Shown here in pieces: positions 12,306 through 24,365 of a stretch of 64,000 nt of DNA. The notes beneath the pieces were generated by a model. It was not told the origin of the DNA and searched no databases. It was given only the letters and a program-made list of their open reading frames with translations. The translations under genes and the position numbers were made by a program. Positions within the stretch are counted from its first letter, which is position 1. Each line of letters starts with the position of its first letter. The DNA comes from Mallotus nudiflorus (Eukaryota; Streptophyta; Magnoliopsida; Malpighiales; Euphorbiaceae), in the NCBI GenBank assembly GCA_947683625.1, contig CANTUR010000049.1:10332501-10396500 (forward strand). Reading direction: 5' to 3'.

Positions 12306-12645
12306 TTTTTGTTTTTGTCTTTGATGATAGTGGCTGATCTCAAAGAGAGAGCTTAGAGAGGATAGTAAGAACCATGGTCATGTAATGAAGGAAAATTCAA
12401 AGCATGCTTAATGCAATTCATGATGATAAAATGTGTTGCACTTTTCAAAGACATTTTGCATAAATTGGCAACCATTCTCATTTCATTGTAATCATTTCAT
12501 AAAAGCACAAGTGCATTTATACAAATTTTGATCTTGAGGTTACCCCTATCCTTAACTAACCTTCTTAGGTTTTCTAGTTAAGTATTTTCTCTCTTTCCTA
12601 AATTTTTGTGTGAGCTACTTTTTTTAGGTTTTTAACTTAGCAGGA
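12306..12645. other. Spacer between antisense ORF and the end of pol
   Basis: No coding signal on either strand. The point matching about 12369 is where F1-D inserted into F1-C (60379). Confidence 0.6.
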
Positions 12646-12647
12646 TG

Positions 12648-13740
12648 ATTTTTTATGCCATAGATGTAGTACTTCTTCACCAGTTTGTATTGACAGGTCT
12701 AGAGAATTCGTTGCCTTCAGAATCCATTAGCTTGATTGCTCCTTTTGATAAGACATGTTTGACCATGTATGGGCCTTCCCAATTCGATCTAAATTTCCCT
12801 TTAGAGTCTAAAATGTTCTTTCTTGCTTGCTTTAGCACCTAATCTCCTATTTTAACACTCTTGTGTTTTACTCTTCTATTGAAGGTTTTTGCTAGTCGAG
12901 CTTAATACAACTACATGTGGTATAGAGCCTTGAGCCTTTGGCTATCTAAGAGAGTGAGATTTTCATGCCTTTGTCAAGCCCATTGTACTTCTAGCAATTC
13001 ATATTCGATTGCTACCCGAAGAGACTTAATCTCTATTTCGACTATAAGAATTGCTTATGATTTATACACTAGTGAGAAAGGAATTGCTCTTGTTGAAGTT
13101 TTGATTGCTATTTGGTAGCCCTATAAGGCATATGGCAATCTATCTCCCTAATCTCGGTAAGTCTGAATCATCTTTGATAATATCTTTTTAATGTTCTTCT
13201 TTGCAGCTTCGACGGCCCCATTTGCTTATGGTCGGTAATGAGAAGATTTGTGATGCTACACCTTATAACTCCTTAGTAGCTCTCTAACTTCTCCTTGGAA
13301 TTGGACACCATTATTAGAGATGATGTGATGGGGAACCCCATATTAATAAAACATGTTCTTTTGATGAACTTAGCAACTTTCTTGGCCTCTATCCTTGTAA
13401 ATGATTATGCTTTGACCTATTTTGTAAAGTAGTACACTACCACTAGGAGGAACCTGTGTCCTTTTGAGGCTATCGAGTGGATTTCCCCAATTATGTCTAG
13501 TCCTCATGCTGAGAGGGGCCATGGAGAGGAGATGTAGTGTAGTTCTATTGGGGGAAGGTGACTGACATTCTCGTGGATCTAACATTTATGGCATTTCTTT
13601 ACAAATTTGATGCAGTCTATTATCATCATCATCCAGAAGAACCTTTGTCTGATTAGCTTCTTAGCTAGGATTGTTCCCTTCATGTGTGGACCATAAACAT
13701 CCTCATGTACTTCTTCTACTGCTCTTGCAGCCTCAATTTC
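12648..13740 (-). pseudogene. int: F1-AB integrase, degenerate
   Basis: Integrase joins element cDNA to host DNA. On the minus strand the zinc-binding part reads EVHEDVYGPHMKGT, then KFVKKCHKC. The catalytic core starts GLDIIGEI and continues KGHRFLLVVVYYFTK. The second catalytic Asp is changed: the expected S-D-N-G is SNNGVQFQGE at 13295-13318. The Glu block NGAVEAAKKNIKKIL near 13210 keeps its Glu. The C-terminus (KGKFRSNWEGPYMVKHVLS) ends near 12650. Several stops and at least one frameshift make it inactive. Plus-strand frames in this span (12645-12842, 12915-13118) are shadows. Confidence 0.85.
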
Positions 13741-13989
13741 ATTTAGACATTAGAGTTATAAACCATCTGAGGTTCTCTTATATAACACACTTTGGTGCAA
13801 TATCAATTTTGATGCTAGTTGTCAAATGACTACTTTGTCTCTTTCATCTACTTGATCAGGATAGGCTCGTTCCTTCATATATCTCTGGATGATGTAGGGC
13901 CAGTGCTTTTCAACTATTTCTATCTTTGCTATTCTATAGTTTTTATGACAACATTGTCCTAATTTAAGTTGAATTAGAGGCTTCATGGG

Positions 13990-14400
13990 CATTTTTTTTA
14001 TGGTCCTTTCTATATTGATGCTAGGGAAGCAAGTGCATCTGCCATCTAATTGTGATTCCTAGGGAGATGAATGAATATACATTTTTGAAAGGAAATGGTA
14101 AGTAGCCTCAATTGGTCTAAGTAAGGCCTTAAGTGTTGCTCTTTTAGTTCCCACTCTTTCATGGCATGATGGATTACTAGCATGGAATCTCTGAAGATTT
14201 TGACTTTTGTGATATTTAGGGCTATCAGTGCTTTTATTTTGAGTGTGCATGCCTTATATTTTTCTTTATTATTTATGACTTTAAACTCAAGCTTTTTAGC
14301 AATTGGTACTACTTCACCTTCTAGAGATTATAGTATGACAATGACTCTTGCAATGAATTGATTAACTACTCCATCAAAGTACATGCACCATCCTTGGATC
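13990..14400 (-). pseudogene. Second, archaeal-type RNase H domain (aRH) of F1-AB
   Basis: Downstream of the ordinary RNase H the minus strand reads WCMYFDGVVNQFIARVIVIL, a stop, then EVVPIAKKLEFKVINNKEKY, FRDSMLVIHHAMKEWELKEQ, and finally HLPRNHN, a stop and MADALASLASI. This is the layout of the extra RNase H known in Tat elements. Three acidic positions (D in FDG, D in RDS, D in ADAL) remain. The usual catalytic Glu in an AEYEA-like block appears as EKYKAC, so activity is doubtful even apart from the stops. Confidence 0.82.
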
Positions 14401-14885
14401 TTAATGACTAAGTTAAGGTTGTCTGGGAAGTCTAGTTGGATTTCTTCTGAGTTTGAAATGGGGTTAAAAGCTAGAAATTTAGCTACTGCTCTTGCTTTTA
14501 CTGCTTTCTTAATAAGATATTGTACATCAAATTTTGTTAGTAGTATGAGCCACTTGGCAAGTTTCCCCACTAGAGAGGGAGCTTTATAGAGGTACTTCAT
14601 TGGATCCATTTTAGACACGGCCTGAATTCTGTAGGATTGAAAGTAGTGTTTGAGTTTCTTTATTGCCCATACCATTGCCATGCATATCTGTTTAACTTTG
14701 CTATACTTCTCCTCATATGAAAACATCTTCTTGCTCAAGTAGTAGGCTATGTGTTATGCTTTCGTTTCTCCCTTCTGGGCTAACATAGCACTGATTGCAT
14801 TCCTTTGATGGCCAGATACAGGGTTAGAGGTATCCCTAGTTTAGGTGGTCTTAAAACCAATAGGTGGGCTAGGTATCTTTTGATT
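14401..14885 (-). pseudogene. RNase H domain (RT-linked) of F1-AB
   Basis: Minus-strand translation gives NAISAMLAQKGETKA, a stop, HIAYYLSKKMFSYEEKYSKV, CMAMVWAIKKLKHYFQSYRI, then SKMDPMKYLYKAPSLVGKLA and WLILLTKFDVQYLIKKAVKA. This is the usual gypsy RNase H, which removes the RNA strand during reverse transcription, and the tether that follows it. It is open for 136 codons at 14328-14738, which also covers the start of the second RNase H. Confidence 0.85.
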
Positions 14886-14899
14886 TTGTCAAATGCTAG

Positions 14900-15700
14900 C
14901 TAACACTATTTGTTCCATTCAATTGACTGATCTTTTCTAAGTAGCTTAAAGATTGGTTCACACACTTCTGTCAACTTAGCGATGAATCTATTGATGAACT
15001 GTAGTTTCCCTATAAACCCTTTAATTTTCTTCTCTTTTTTTGGCACTAGCATCTCTCTTATGGCTTTTGCTTTGTCTGAATCCATTTCAATGCCAATTCT
15101 AACTAATAACATACCCAATCATATTTTTTGAAGTGACCCCAAGTATGCATTTCTTTGGATTTAGCTTGAGACTATACTTTTTGACCATTCTGAGGAAATT
15201 TTTTGAGATCAGATAGGTGTTCTTCCCTAGTTCTTGACTTAACCATCATGTCATCAATGTATACCTAAACTTCTGTCTGCATCATGTTATGAAACATTAT
15301 AATTTCCATTCTTTGGTGGCTTGCCCTTGCATTCTTTAGTTCAAAATGTATTATTTTGTAGCACCCCCATTCTATTATGAAAGATGTCTTTGCTTTGTTG
15401 ATAATGGTCATTAGGATCTGATTGTACCCAGAGAATCCATCCATGAAGGAGTACATTGAACATATGGTAGTGTTGTCAACCAGTATGTCTATATGAGGTA
15501 GTGGGAAATCATCCTTCATGCAGGCCTTATTCAGATCTCTATAGTCAATGCAGATTCTAACCATTCTGGATAGTCTACTACCTCTAGGAATTTTTCCTTG
15601 ATTTGTTTCTCGATGTCCTCTTTCACTAGTTAGGCCCATTGTGGTATGAGTCTTCTCAGTTTCTGCTTTATCAGTTTCTACCCTTCTTTTGTAGGAATGA
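14900..15700 (-). pseudogene. Reverse transcriptase of F1-AB, degenerate
   Basis: Recognised by DYRDLNKACMKDDFPLPH, then SFMDGFSGYNQILM and the catalytic YIDDMM at about 15244-15258. A stop lies directly before the catalytic box (EV-stop-VYIDD) where Gln is expected. The thumb and connection part reads GIEMDSDKAKAIREM, then KIKGFIGKLQFINRFIAKL and CEPIFKLLRKDQSIEWN. It copies element RNA into DNA using the tRNA primer at 20477-20495. Stops and shifts break it into pieces at 15265-15639 and 14906-15118. Confidence 0.9.
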
Positions 15701-15879
15701 AGTATTGAGCAATGTCTCTATCAATACCAGGCATATCGTCATATGTCCAGGCAAATACTTTTTAATATTTTATTAATATTTTTTCAATTTCTCTCCTCTT
15801 TTCAAGGTAACATCTTTCAAAATATGGAAAAAACATTGTTCAGATTCCATGCCAATGTTAAATGACTCAATGCATATGG

Positions 15880-16600
15880 AATGAATGTCAAATATGCTAA
15901 TGTTTTGATCAATGCAATGCACACTACCATTAGGAAAGACATCAAACAATTAAGCAAAATCAGGTTTCATTGCATTAAATTTAAAGTTCATTACATCATC
16001 AGTTTCAAACAAAGAAAAAGTACAGAGATCATCATCAATAATGTCTTTGAATAGGATGTCATCAATGATTGATTCGAGGATGGAAATAGCTTGGGCATGA
16101 TTAATAGCTTCACTCTCAGATTCTATCTCCAGGTTTTTCATCAGCTCACAGATGTCAGTGTCGATGATCATGTCTAGTAAGTTCTTCTCTTTGAGGGTGT
16201 CATTGAAGATCTAGAACCTCGATTTCTTAATTCCATTCCTCAACTTGTCCTTGATAGACTTGGGTTAAGCTTTTAGCCATAAAAGTGGTTGATTTCTTAG
16301 CCCCATTATCCTTTTCATATCGTACCCTAGACCATTTTTGTTGATCTGTCCTCAGAAGTCAAGGAATTTTATGACTCTAATGTTTCTTCCTCCTAATCCT
16401 ATTCCAGGCAGATATTGCATCTTCTTCATTATAGCAATAACTTTGGAATCGACATGATCATCACTGATCATAAAAACCTGGAATCCTAGTGGGACCACAT
16501 TTAGATAGGCAATAATGTTATTTGTTTCAATAGGGATGGTAATGACCTTTCCATTAGGAAGGAACTTTATCTTTTGATGCATAGTGGAAGGTATACCCCC
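15880..16600 (-). pseudogene. Protease-RT linker with G-patch-like motif, F1-AB
   Basis: The minus strand reads MHQKIKFLPNGKVITIPIET, then MKKMQYLPGIGLGGRNIR. The latter resembles the short glycine-rich G-patch-like motif commonly found between protease and RT in Tat elements. An acidic segment follows (ESESEAINHAQAISILESII, DDDLCTFSLFETDDVMNF), leading to RT. The same linker is seen in F1-x at 22621-23490, in part with a longer open frame. Confidence 0.75.
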
Positions 16601-16609
16601 TAGTGGGTG

Positions 16610-17070
16610 GAACTAAGGTATTCCTAGCAGTAGGGCAAAAGTCAGAGGGATGTTAAAGATGGTAAATTTTTCTACTCATTCAATGTCTCCCACTGTAACT
16701 ACTACTTTGAAAATGTCGATGACTGGCTTTTTTGAATTATTGTAGGCTTGTATGACCACATTAGATTCTTCCAAGTTTTCAGCATTCAACCTGAACTTAT
16801 ATAGCAACCTTAGGGGGTAAACATTAATAGCAGACCCATCATCTAGCATAACACATGGGGTCTTCTTAGTCTTAACAAATGCATGTATGGATAGAGGATG
16901 ATTTTGGACCCTTCCTTTAAGGGGTAAATCTTCATTTGAAAAGCTTATTGCATTGGAATGAGCTTTCATTAAGGCTATCATCTCACAAGGTGATGCATCA
17001 GTGGCAATTTTTATTTCATCTAGTGCTCTAACTAGGGCATCTCTGTGCTTCTTAGAGGCCATGAGTAGGT
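16610..17070 (-). pseudogene. Retropepsin-like aspartic protease of F1-AB
   Basis: A 128-codon open stretch (16676-17062) contains KTPCVMLDDGSAINVYPLRL. DDGSA is the D-x-G active-site box in the form usual for Tat proteases. It then runs ESNVVIQAYNNSKKPVIDIF and ends at VVTVGDIE before a stop; the C-terminal GRPW-type block lies beyond the break. It would cleave the Gag-Pol polyprotein. The upstream part (KKHRDALVRALDEIKIATDA) is the linker from gag. Confidence 0.82.
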
Positions 17071-17399
17071 CCTAGATACTGGCTTATGCCTACATTTTAT
17101 TGAGTTGTTCAAGGATAGTGTCTTCTTCTTTGATTGGAGCTTAATCTCTTACTACTTCTTTCTCAAAGGGTTCCTTCTCGTTCTCAGGAGGTTGATATAC
17201 CCATATGTTGTTAGTTACATGATTAACTACTAGTGACGGCTTCTTAGCTGCTTGCTTATCTACTTTTGTATTTTTGTTCTGGTCCCAGATAATGATTTCA
17301 GGATCAGCAGAGTCATACCATATGTCTATCCCTATAACTTATAGGTTTTGAAGTTGAATAGTACTAACCATCCTATCTTTGTTGTCAAATTCTTCTCCC

Positions 17400-19139
17400 T
17401 ATCTTGAGGGTACTATATCTTCTAAAAGTGTGTGGGTAGCATGAGGTGTTGTATACTTGACTTTGTAATTGAACTTCCCATATGGTTAGCCTAGTAAATC
17501 CTATATCTCATGCTCACTGCTAAGATTTTATCTGTATCTACTTCTTATGAGTAAGGGTAATCAATCACTTCACTATTCATAGGGAGAGTTATATCCCTGG
17601 TTCTTTTCTGCATCATCAAGTGGGGAAGAAAATTCTAAGGCATTGGAATGTACTCAAGGGTAGAAGGGCATTATTCATCTTCACTAGAATCATAAGGCTC
17701 AAGAATGGGATTCAAGCGTTTGTCCTCTAAGGGCTTATATTGGGTTTCTTATATGCTTGGATTGATTTTTCAACAAGGTCTTCTGGTACATTAGAGGACA
17801 TCATGCTGATGGTTAGTAAAGGCATGTTTTGATAGTTTAGGAGAGGATTGGTCTTGATACTGGGTTATTTTTTTAGGTCATTAATTTTTCTAGAGTCAAT
17901 AAGGTCTTGGATTTCATTTTTGAGAGTTCTGCATGTATCAAAAGTGTGACCACACATCTAGTGAAAGTGGCAAAACAAGTTTTGGTTAATCTTAGGGGGT
18001 AGTGGGTTTGGATGAGGCGTAGGCTTTTATGGCTATAGGAGGTTCTTTTGTTGAAGTCTCTGGAATACTTTGGTTAGTGGGAGGTTAAAGTTTGAGAATT
18101 CTCTTAGTGGCTTGATGACATTGATAAATGGTGAGCTATGGGTTGGATAATGTTTTTTTTATGGGTCAAGTGAAGGTGTTTTGGATGTTTAGTTGGGAAT
18201 TGCATCGAAAAGTGTTTCTGGCTTGCTAAGGTTCCTCAACCTCAAATCTGATCCCAGCCTGATGGAGAGCTCTTAAGTCAGGATAATGAGCAAAGATCAT
18301 ATGCTTTATAAAGTGTGGTAGTGCCCCTTTAATTATTAGCTCTATTTATTCATCCTGAGGAGGACGGTTTCTCACCTTAACTATTTTTCCTTGCCATGTT
18401 ATGACATAATTAGACAAAGCTTCACTGAGTTTCTACTTTGTGGTCTCAAGGTCTCTTTGAGTGATGTCTGGCTAAGTGTTGTATTCATATTGCTTGATGA
18501 ACTTCTGAGTTAGCAGTAGCCAATTACTATTGATTTCATCTTCAAGGTTAAAGAACCATGTCCTCGGTACTTCCTCTGGTGATGTGAAGAAGAATTGAAC
18601 AATCTATGATTCTGTAAGCTTTGTGGCAGCCATGAAGGTGGCATATTTTCTTAGATGGACCCTTAGATCCCTATTCCATCAAACTTAGCAGAGTTTGGTA
18701 TCTTAAAATCATCAGGAAGCAGCTCATCTTTGAATAGTGCCAAGTCAATAAAGCTTTTAGAGCCATGAGTTCCCTTGGCTTTGAAGGTGAATTCTAACTG
18801 AGCCATCCTGTCAGCCAATAGTTTAACCTCCCATGTCAATTTAGGCTTGGTCATGTTAGTAATTTTTGTAGCTTTTGGTGCATTCCTAAGATCTTAGTTG
18901 TAGTTATTATCATTATCAATTTGAATTAGAGTGCAAGGAATTCCTTTTACCTTATCTGCCCTCAGGTGAATAGATGCAAAGGCTTCATTTAGTGGTGTGC
19001 TTTTCCCATCTCAAGCACTTTTGGCTTTGATTTGGGCTTAAAGGATTTTAGCTATAGTGAAATCAGCGAGCAACTTTTGGATTCCCTCTTTTAGCTTGTC
19101 CTTAAAGTGCTGATAGGAGGTATCTTCTTGGTCACTCAT
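17400..19139 (-). pseudogene. gag: F1-AB gag, degenerate
   Basis: The likely start is the ATG at 19139 (MSDQEDTSYQHFKDKLKEGI); F1-D starts MSDHKIE at the matching place. The longest clean piece (18663-18854) holds FKDELLPDDFKIPNSAKFDG, the typical opening of the plant gypsy gag domain. KIVKVRNRPPQDE, then GALPHFIKHMIFAHYPDLR, follow further on. Near 17900-17990 is a zinc-knuckle-like block, MCGHTFDTCRTLKNEIQDLI, matched in F2 gag. Gag forms the particle that packages element RNA. More than ten stops interrupt it. Confidence 0.8.
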
Positions 19140-20476
19140 GTTTGAATGTCATATTATTGTGCATTTATTAGGGTTAGTTAAATGAATGATGCATGATGTG
19201 TGCCTATAAAAGAAAAGGGTGACCATGTATGTATGGAGTGGATGTAGAATCCTATGATGAAAGATGATGATTCCTGTAAGAAACAATGGTTAATATGTGC
19301 TATCTACATGTATGTGATGTATGCATGATTAAAGCTAATTAGTTTTTCCTGAATAGTGAACAAACCAATCATAAGTAAGCTCTCATTTCTAACTTTATTT
19401 CTCCATAAGGTCATTCAGTCTCTTTCCTAGGAAGGTTTTGAACCTATAGTCATCAGGAGACTATGGTTTCGCTCTCAAAACTAGGCTATTTTGATTTATG
19501 TTGGTTTGAACCAAAGGGTAAATTGAGGAATGATATTTAAATGTACTTGAGGTAATCATATAATGTCAATGTGAGCATCAATTGTCGGGCTTCAAATGCT
19601 GTCCAAAGCCCGTATGTGCCCACATGGATAGGACCAAGGTCAATGAAAGGGAGTTTGAGTTCTTGCCTCCGTATTGATATTGAATATGTTTACCGGGAGT
19701 CATGAAAGTATCGTTTGATAGTTTGCAATTTGATTTTTCTGCCATAAAGGTCCATAATCTAGTTAGGTTCCTAACCCATTCATTTGATCTGATAAGGATA
19801 AATGGATGACATCTTGTAGGTTCTGTCATCAAGGGATGTCATTATTTGTTGATTTGCATAGACTATTCAAGCTGAGGTACATGATTCTTATCATTCCTCA
19901 TGCTTTGGGCTCACACGAAGTAAATGAGAATCATATGTTCCCGACCATAAATTTTTTTATGAAAACTGACATTACGATGTCATTTGATGATAGACATTAG
20001 GAGGGTCATGTCATTTATGAATATTAGGTCAAACATATGACGTTAGGATAAGGATAGCATGCATAGCTTAGTGGAATCCTAGTGGATGTTACTATATACT
20101 TAAGCTGAGCCAAGGTGAAAGGCTAAGGTTTCCTATAGTGAGAATGCACCAATATACTAGGGTTATGGACTTCAGTCAGTGAGTCTAGCATTCTTTTGAT
20201 AACTCGGTCACCCCCCTTAAGGACTTAGGTTAAATACTCTAGTTATATAAGTCTGGTGAATACACAAGTAAAAACTAAAGGTGATAATACCATATCTTTG
20301 TTGCCTCATAACTTGAGTGGAATCATAAAGGCAATCTCATTTAGTATTATCGAGGATTTTAAGGACAAGTGGTGAATGTGTGATGTGTAGTTCAAATGTA
20401 GTGGTGAGGGGCTCTATACAATTGAGTATTGCGTAATGAGAAATAGTTATTTTCAAGTTGATCCCTTTTACTAGAT
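19140..20476 (-). other. F1-AB leader between primer site and gag
   Basis: A gene-free leader of about 1.3 kb. It is collinear with 62191-63525 in F1-D (reverse strand), for example around the interval 20400-20460. Short frames at 19578-19832 and 19806-20000 are not conserved as proteins. Confidence 0.65.
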
Positions 20477-20495
20477 GTCCCCAGTGGATTCACCA
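20477..20495 (-). other. Primer-binding site of F1-AB
   Basis: On the minus strand this reads TGGTGAATCCACTGGGGAC, one base after the 5' LTR. F1-D has TGGTGACTCTACTAGGGAC. A TGG start one base from the LTR is expected for pairing with the 3' CCA of a tRNA. Tat/Ogre elements often use tRNA-Arg, but I could not verify the tRNA. Confidence 0.8.
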
Positions 20496-20496
20496 C

Positions 20497-22355
20497 TGTG
20501 AGCGACCATTTTCCCTTTCAGGCTTTTTTGATAGTGGTATGTTTTCATAGGACATTGTGCGAGTCTTTCCATTTTTGAGGGACATGGCAACTTTGCTAAA
20601 TAGGGACAAATGATTGGTCTCGAGGGGATGAGACGCTTTTGATTTTATGGTGTCACCACCTGATTTTTAGAAAATTATGAAAAGAAAGGGACAACATCGG
20701 GTCATTTAGTGAGTATTATCCCCAGCAGAGATTTCTTGGTTCAGGGGATCGCGTCTACTTTTTGACTATTTCTCATTATACAATATTCAATGTATAGCTA
20801 CTATAACACCCTAGTTTTAGTAATGACAGTTTGTATAGCATCCACATAGTACATCATATACTGGAAGATAATAAAGCTAAAAATTTATTTATTGAATCAC
20901 TTTACTGATAAAATACATATGAAAAGGAAAAAATTACAAAAAAGTAAATCTAATTTGGATATGACTGATCTACAAGTTTAACATGACCATTCATCCAACT
21001 TATTCAATTTCATGAATAACAGGATGATCATGCATGCTTGTAGTGACTATTTATGCTATGATGATGTATGATGATAATATAAAGGATGCATGAGGTCATC
21101 ACTAGACCAAGGGCATGATGACTCTATTTTGAGATATGAACTTTTCACATTATTGGTATTTACAATGTGATTTTATGATTTTAGAAATAGAAGATGCATA
21201 ATGATGATGTGAAATGAGCATAATAAAGCATGTATTATTCATGTAGCATACAAGTTTGCCAGTCTCATCATATAAGCACAACAGTATTCCAAATGCTGGT
21301 GATGATAAATCAAAATGAAATGTGATAAAACAAATGTGCTAAAATTATTGTGTGGTCCTCAGACTCGACTAAGCTTATGTAAGTTTTGAAGCTTTAGCTT
21401 TGAGAGATTATCAAGCTTTCCTCACCGAGAGGTTCAAAATGACAATAAAATGATTCTAGATTATATACCTTTGAAGTATGCTTTGACAAAGTTGAGGCTT
21501 GGTTTGGTGGAAAAAGGATCTAACAACCTAAGAGAAAGGTTGTGGGAGAGCAAAAACTATTTAGAAAGAGGTTTCCAATGCCTTCAATCAGACCAATATT
21601 TGAGTGTGTGTGTTTTTTAACTTGCTCCCTTTCCAAAATGGGGTGTGAAGGGGTCTATTTATAGGGAAAATTAAGTAGAATAGGGTAGTAGGGGCATGGT
21701 TGTGTGCATATATCAAGGATTTTTCATGTGGTCATAAATAATGTGCGCATGACTAAATGGCCATGTGCGCACATATACACTTCCACGTGGACTTTGACAC
21801 TTTACACAAACTTCCTAAGTTTTACACGTACTATTCCGAGGTTGGGTCTTAGGGTTTTTGGGCCTTTTAGACGTAGTTTCAAAGTCTATTTTGCCAAATT
21901 TGTCCTCTATTTTAGGACATAACACATATGGGTGTTTGCACACACTTTTGATTGATACACGCTGATCCTCGAGTTGTGTTGGACTCTTCCAGGACCACCT
22001 CTAAAGGTTTTAGAGCCTTCTGGATATGATTCCAAAACTTTTTTTGTCAAAATCAATTTCTATTTTTTTAATGAAGCTGGGTCTCGGTCTAACGAAATGT
22101 GCATCAGCCCAATGAGATGAGTATTTGAGAGGAGTTTTCTCAAAATAAACCTCTCATTGTTCCAATAATTCATATTTTGCAAGGTTGGAGCATAATGTAA
22201 TGGCTCAATGATCAATTTTACACACTGGTAGGGTCGGTTAGGTTTTTTTAAGGTTGCACACTTTAGAGGTGTTACAAACGAGCAGACTCTAGTCATCTCA
22301 GGGATTTGTTTCATCATTGAACCTTTTTGGGGACAATCAAATTTAAGGTATGATA
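20497..22355 (-). repeat. 5' LTR of F1-AB
   Basis: A 1859-bp copy collinear with 5587-7438. The minus-strand TATA box (TCTATTTATA on plus, 21654-21663) would drive the genomic transcript. The primer site adjoins its left end, so it is the 5' LTR. On the right it abuts the protease codons of F1-x. Confidence 0.92.
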
Positions 22356-24365
22356 GGTGGATGATGGATCTATTATTAATGTTTACCCCCTAAGGTTGCT
22401 ACGTAAGTTTTAGATGAAAATTGAAAACCTAAAAGAATCTAACATTGTCATATGAGCCTGTGATGATTTAAAAAAGCCAGTCATTAGGACTTTTAAAGTA
22501 TTAGTTATAGTGGGTGACATTGAATTAGTAAAATAATTTACCACCTTAGACATCCCTACAACTTTTGCCCTGCTACTAGGAAGACCATAGTTCCACCCAC
22601 TAGGGGGCATACCCTCCACTGTGCATCAGAAGAACAAGTTCCCTCTCAATAGAAAGGTCATTACCATCTATGCTGAAATAAATAAAATTATTGCCTATCT
22701 GAATATGGCCCTACTAGGATTTCATGTTTCTGTAATCAGTGACGATCATGTCGATCCCAAAGTTGATGCTATGATAAAGAAGATGCAATATCTACCTATA
22801 ACAATATTAGGAGGAAAGAACATTGGGGACATAGAATTCCATGACTTCCAACGATAGACTAACAGATGCAATCTAAGGTATGATCCTAAAAATGAAACTG
22901 GTGCTAAAAAGTCGATTTCTTTTATGGCTGAAAGCTCAACTCGAGTCTACCAAGGATAAATTGAGAAATGGGTAAGTAATGGAATCGAGAAACTAAGATT
23001 TGAGATCTTCAATGACACCCTCAAGGGAAAGCACTTACTAAATATGGTCATTGAGACTAACATCAATGAGTTAATGAAATGTCTAGAGCTAGAATCTGAG
23101 AGTGAGACTATCAATTATGCTCGAGCTGCTACCATCCTCAAATCAAGACACTACTGATGATGATCTCTATGATTTTTCTTTATTTGAAATTGATAATGTA
23201 ATGAACTCTAAAGTTAATGCAATAAAATCAGATTTTTCTTACTTGTTTGATGTCTTTCCTAATGGTAGTATGCATTGCATTGATCAAAACATTAGCATAT
23301 TTGGCATTCATTCCATATGCATTGAATCATTTAACATAGACACAAAATCTGAACCATGCATTCTATATATTTCAAAATATGTTACCTTTAAAGAGAGGAG
23401 AGAAATTGAAAAAGTATTAATAAAATATTCAAAATTATTTTCTTGGAAATATGACAATATGCCTAGTATTGATAGAGACATTGGTTAACACTTCATCCCT
23501 ACCAAAGATAGGTGCAAACCAATAAAGTAGAAACTAAGAAGAATCATACCATAATGGGCCCAACTAATGAAAGAAGACATTGACAAGTATATTAAGGCAA
23601 AATTCCTAAAGGTGGCAGACTATCTAGAATGGTTAGCAAATGTAGTGCCAGTACCGAAGAAAGATGGAAGGGTTAGAATCTATGTTGATTATAGAGATTT
23701 GAACAAGGCTTACTTGAAAGATGATTTCCCACTAACTCATATAGACATACTAGTTGACAATGCCACTATATGTGCAATGCACTCCTTTATGGATAGATTC
23801 TCCAAGTACAATCAGATCCTAATGGCCATCATTAACAAAGCAAAGACAACTTTCATAATATAATGGGACACTTATTGCTACAAAGTAATGCCATTCAGTT
23901 TAAAGAATGTAGGAGAAACTTACTAGAGAATGGCAACTATAATGTTCCATGACATGATACATAAGGAAGTATAAGTTTACATCAATGACATGATGGTCAA
24001 ATAAAAAACTAGGGAAGAACACCCATCTAATCTCAAAAAGTTCCTTAAAAGAGTCAAGAAGTACAGTTTCAGGCTTAATCCAAAGAAATACATGTTTGGG
24101 GTCACTTTAGGAAAGATGCTGGGTTATATTGTTAGTCAGAATGGGATTGAAATAGATCTAGACAAAGCAAAAGCAGTCAAAGAGATGCCAGTGCCAAAAA
24201 TAGAAAAAATCAAAGGGTTTCTAGGGAAACTACAATTCATTAGCAGATTCATCGTGAAGTTGATAGTAGTGTGTGAATCAATCTTCAAGCTACTAAAAAA
24301 AGATGAGCCAATTGATTGGAATGAGTAATGTCAGTTAGCATTCAATAAGATCAGAAACTATCTAG
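22356..24365 (+). pseudogene. F1-x: protease-RT fragment of another Tat element
   Basis: Plus-strand pol starting abruptly inside the protease active-site box (DDGSIINVYPLRLL), then GRPWFHPLGGIPSTVHQKN. The linker is at 22621-22857, the acidic segment at 23102-23488 and RT at 23567-24340: VRIYVDYRDLNKAYLKDDF, then HSFMDRFSKYNQILMAII. The catalytic box reads VYINDMM instead of YIDD and is preceded by a stop. The thumb reads GIEIDLDKAKAVKEM, then KIKGFLGKLQFISRFI. It ends within the RT connection, where the F2-1 LTR begins at 24366. Left and right parts are missing; it is the oldest recognisable layer here. Confidence 0.88.

Larger units (their letters stand above)
5587..22355 (-). mobile_element. 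F1-AB: Tat/Ogre-type Ty3/gypsy retrotransposon, degenerate
   Basis: A 16.8-kb element read on the minus strand. The 5' LTR is at 20497-22355, the primer site at 20477-20495, then gag (about 19139-17400), protease, RT, RNase H, archaeal-type RNase H, integrase (ending near 12648), an opposite-strand PMD ORF (9358-11951), tandem repeats (7698-8790), a polypurine tract (7439-7450) and the 3' LTR (5587-7438). Domain order PR-RT-RH-aRH-INT with an antisense ORF downstream of pol is known for the Tat lineage, which includes Ogre and Retand. All coding regions carry stops. The 5-bp flanks differ (GATAT on the left, GGTGG on the right), so no target duplication remains. Confidence 0.9.
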
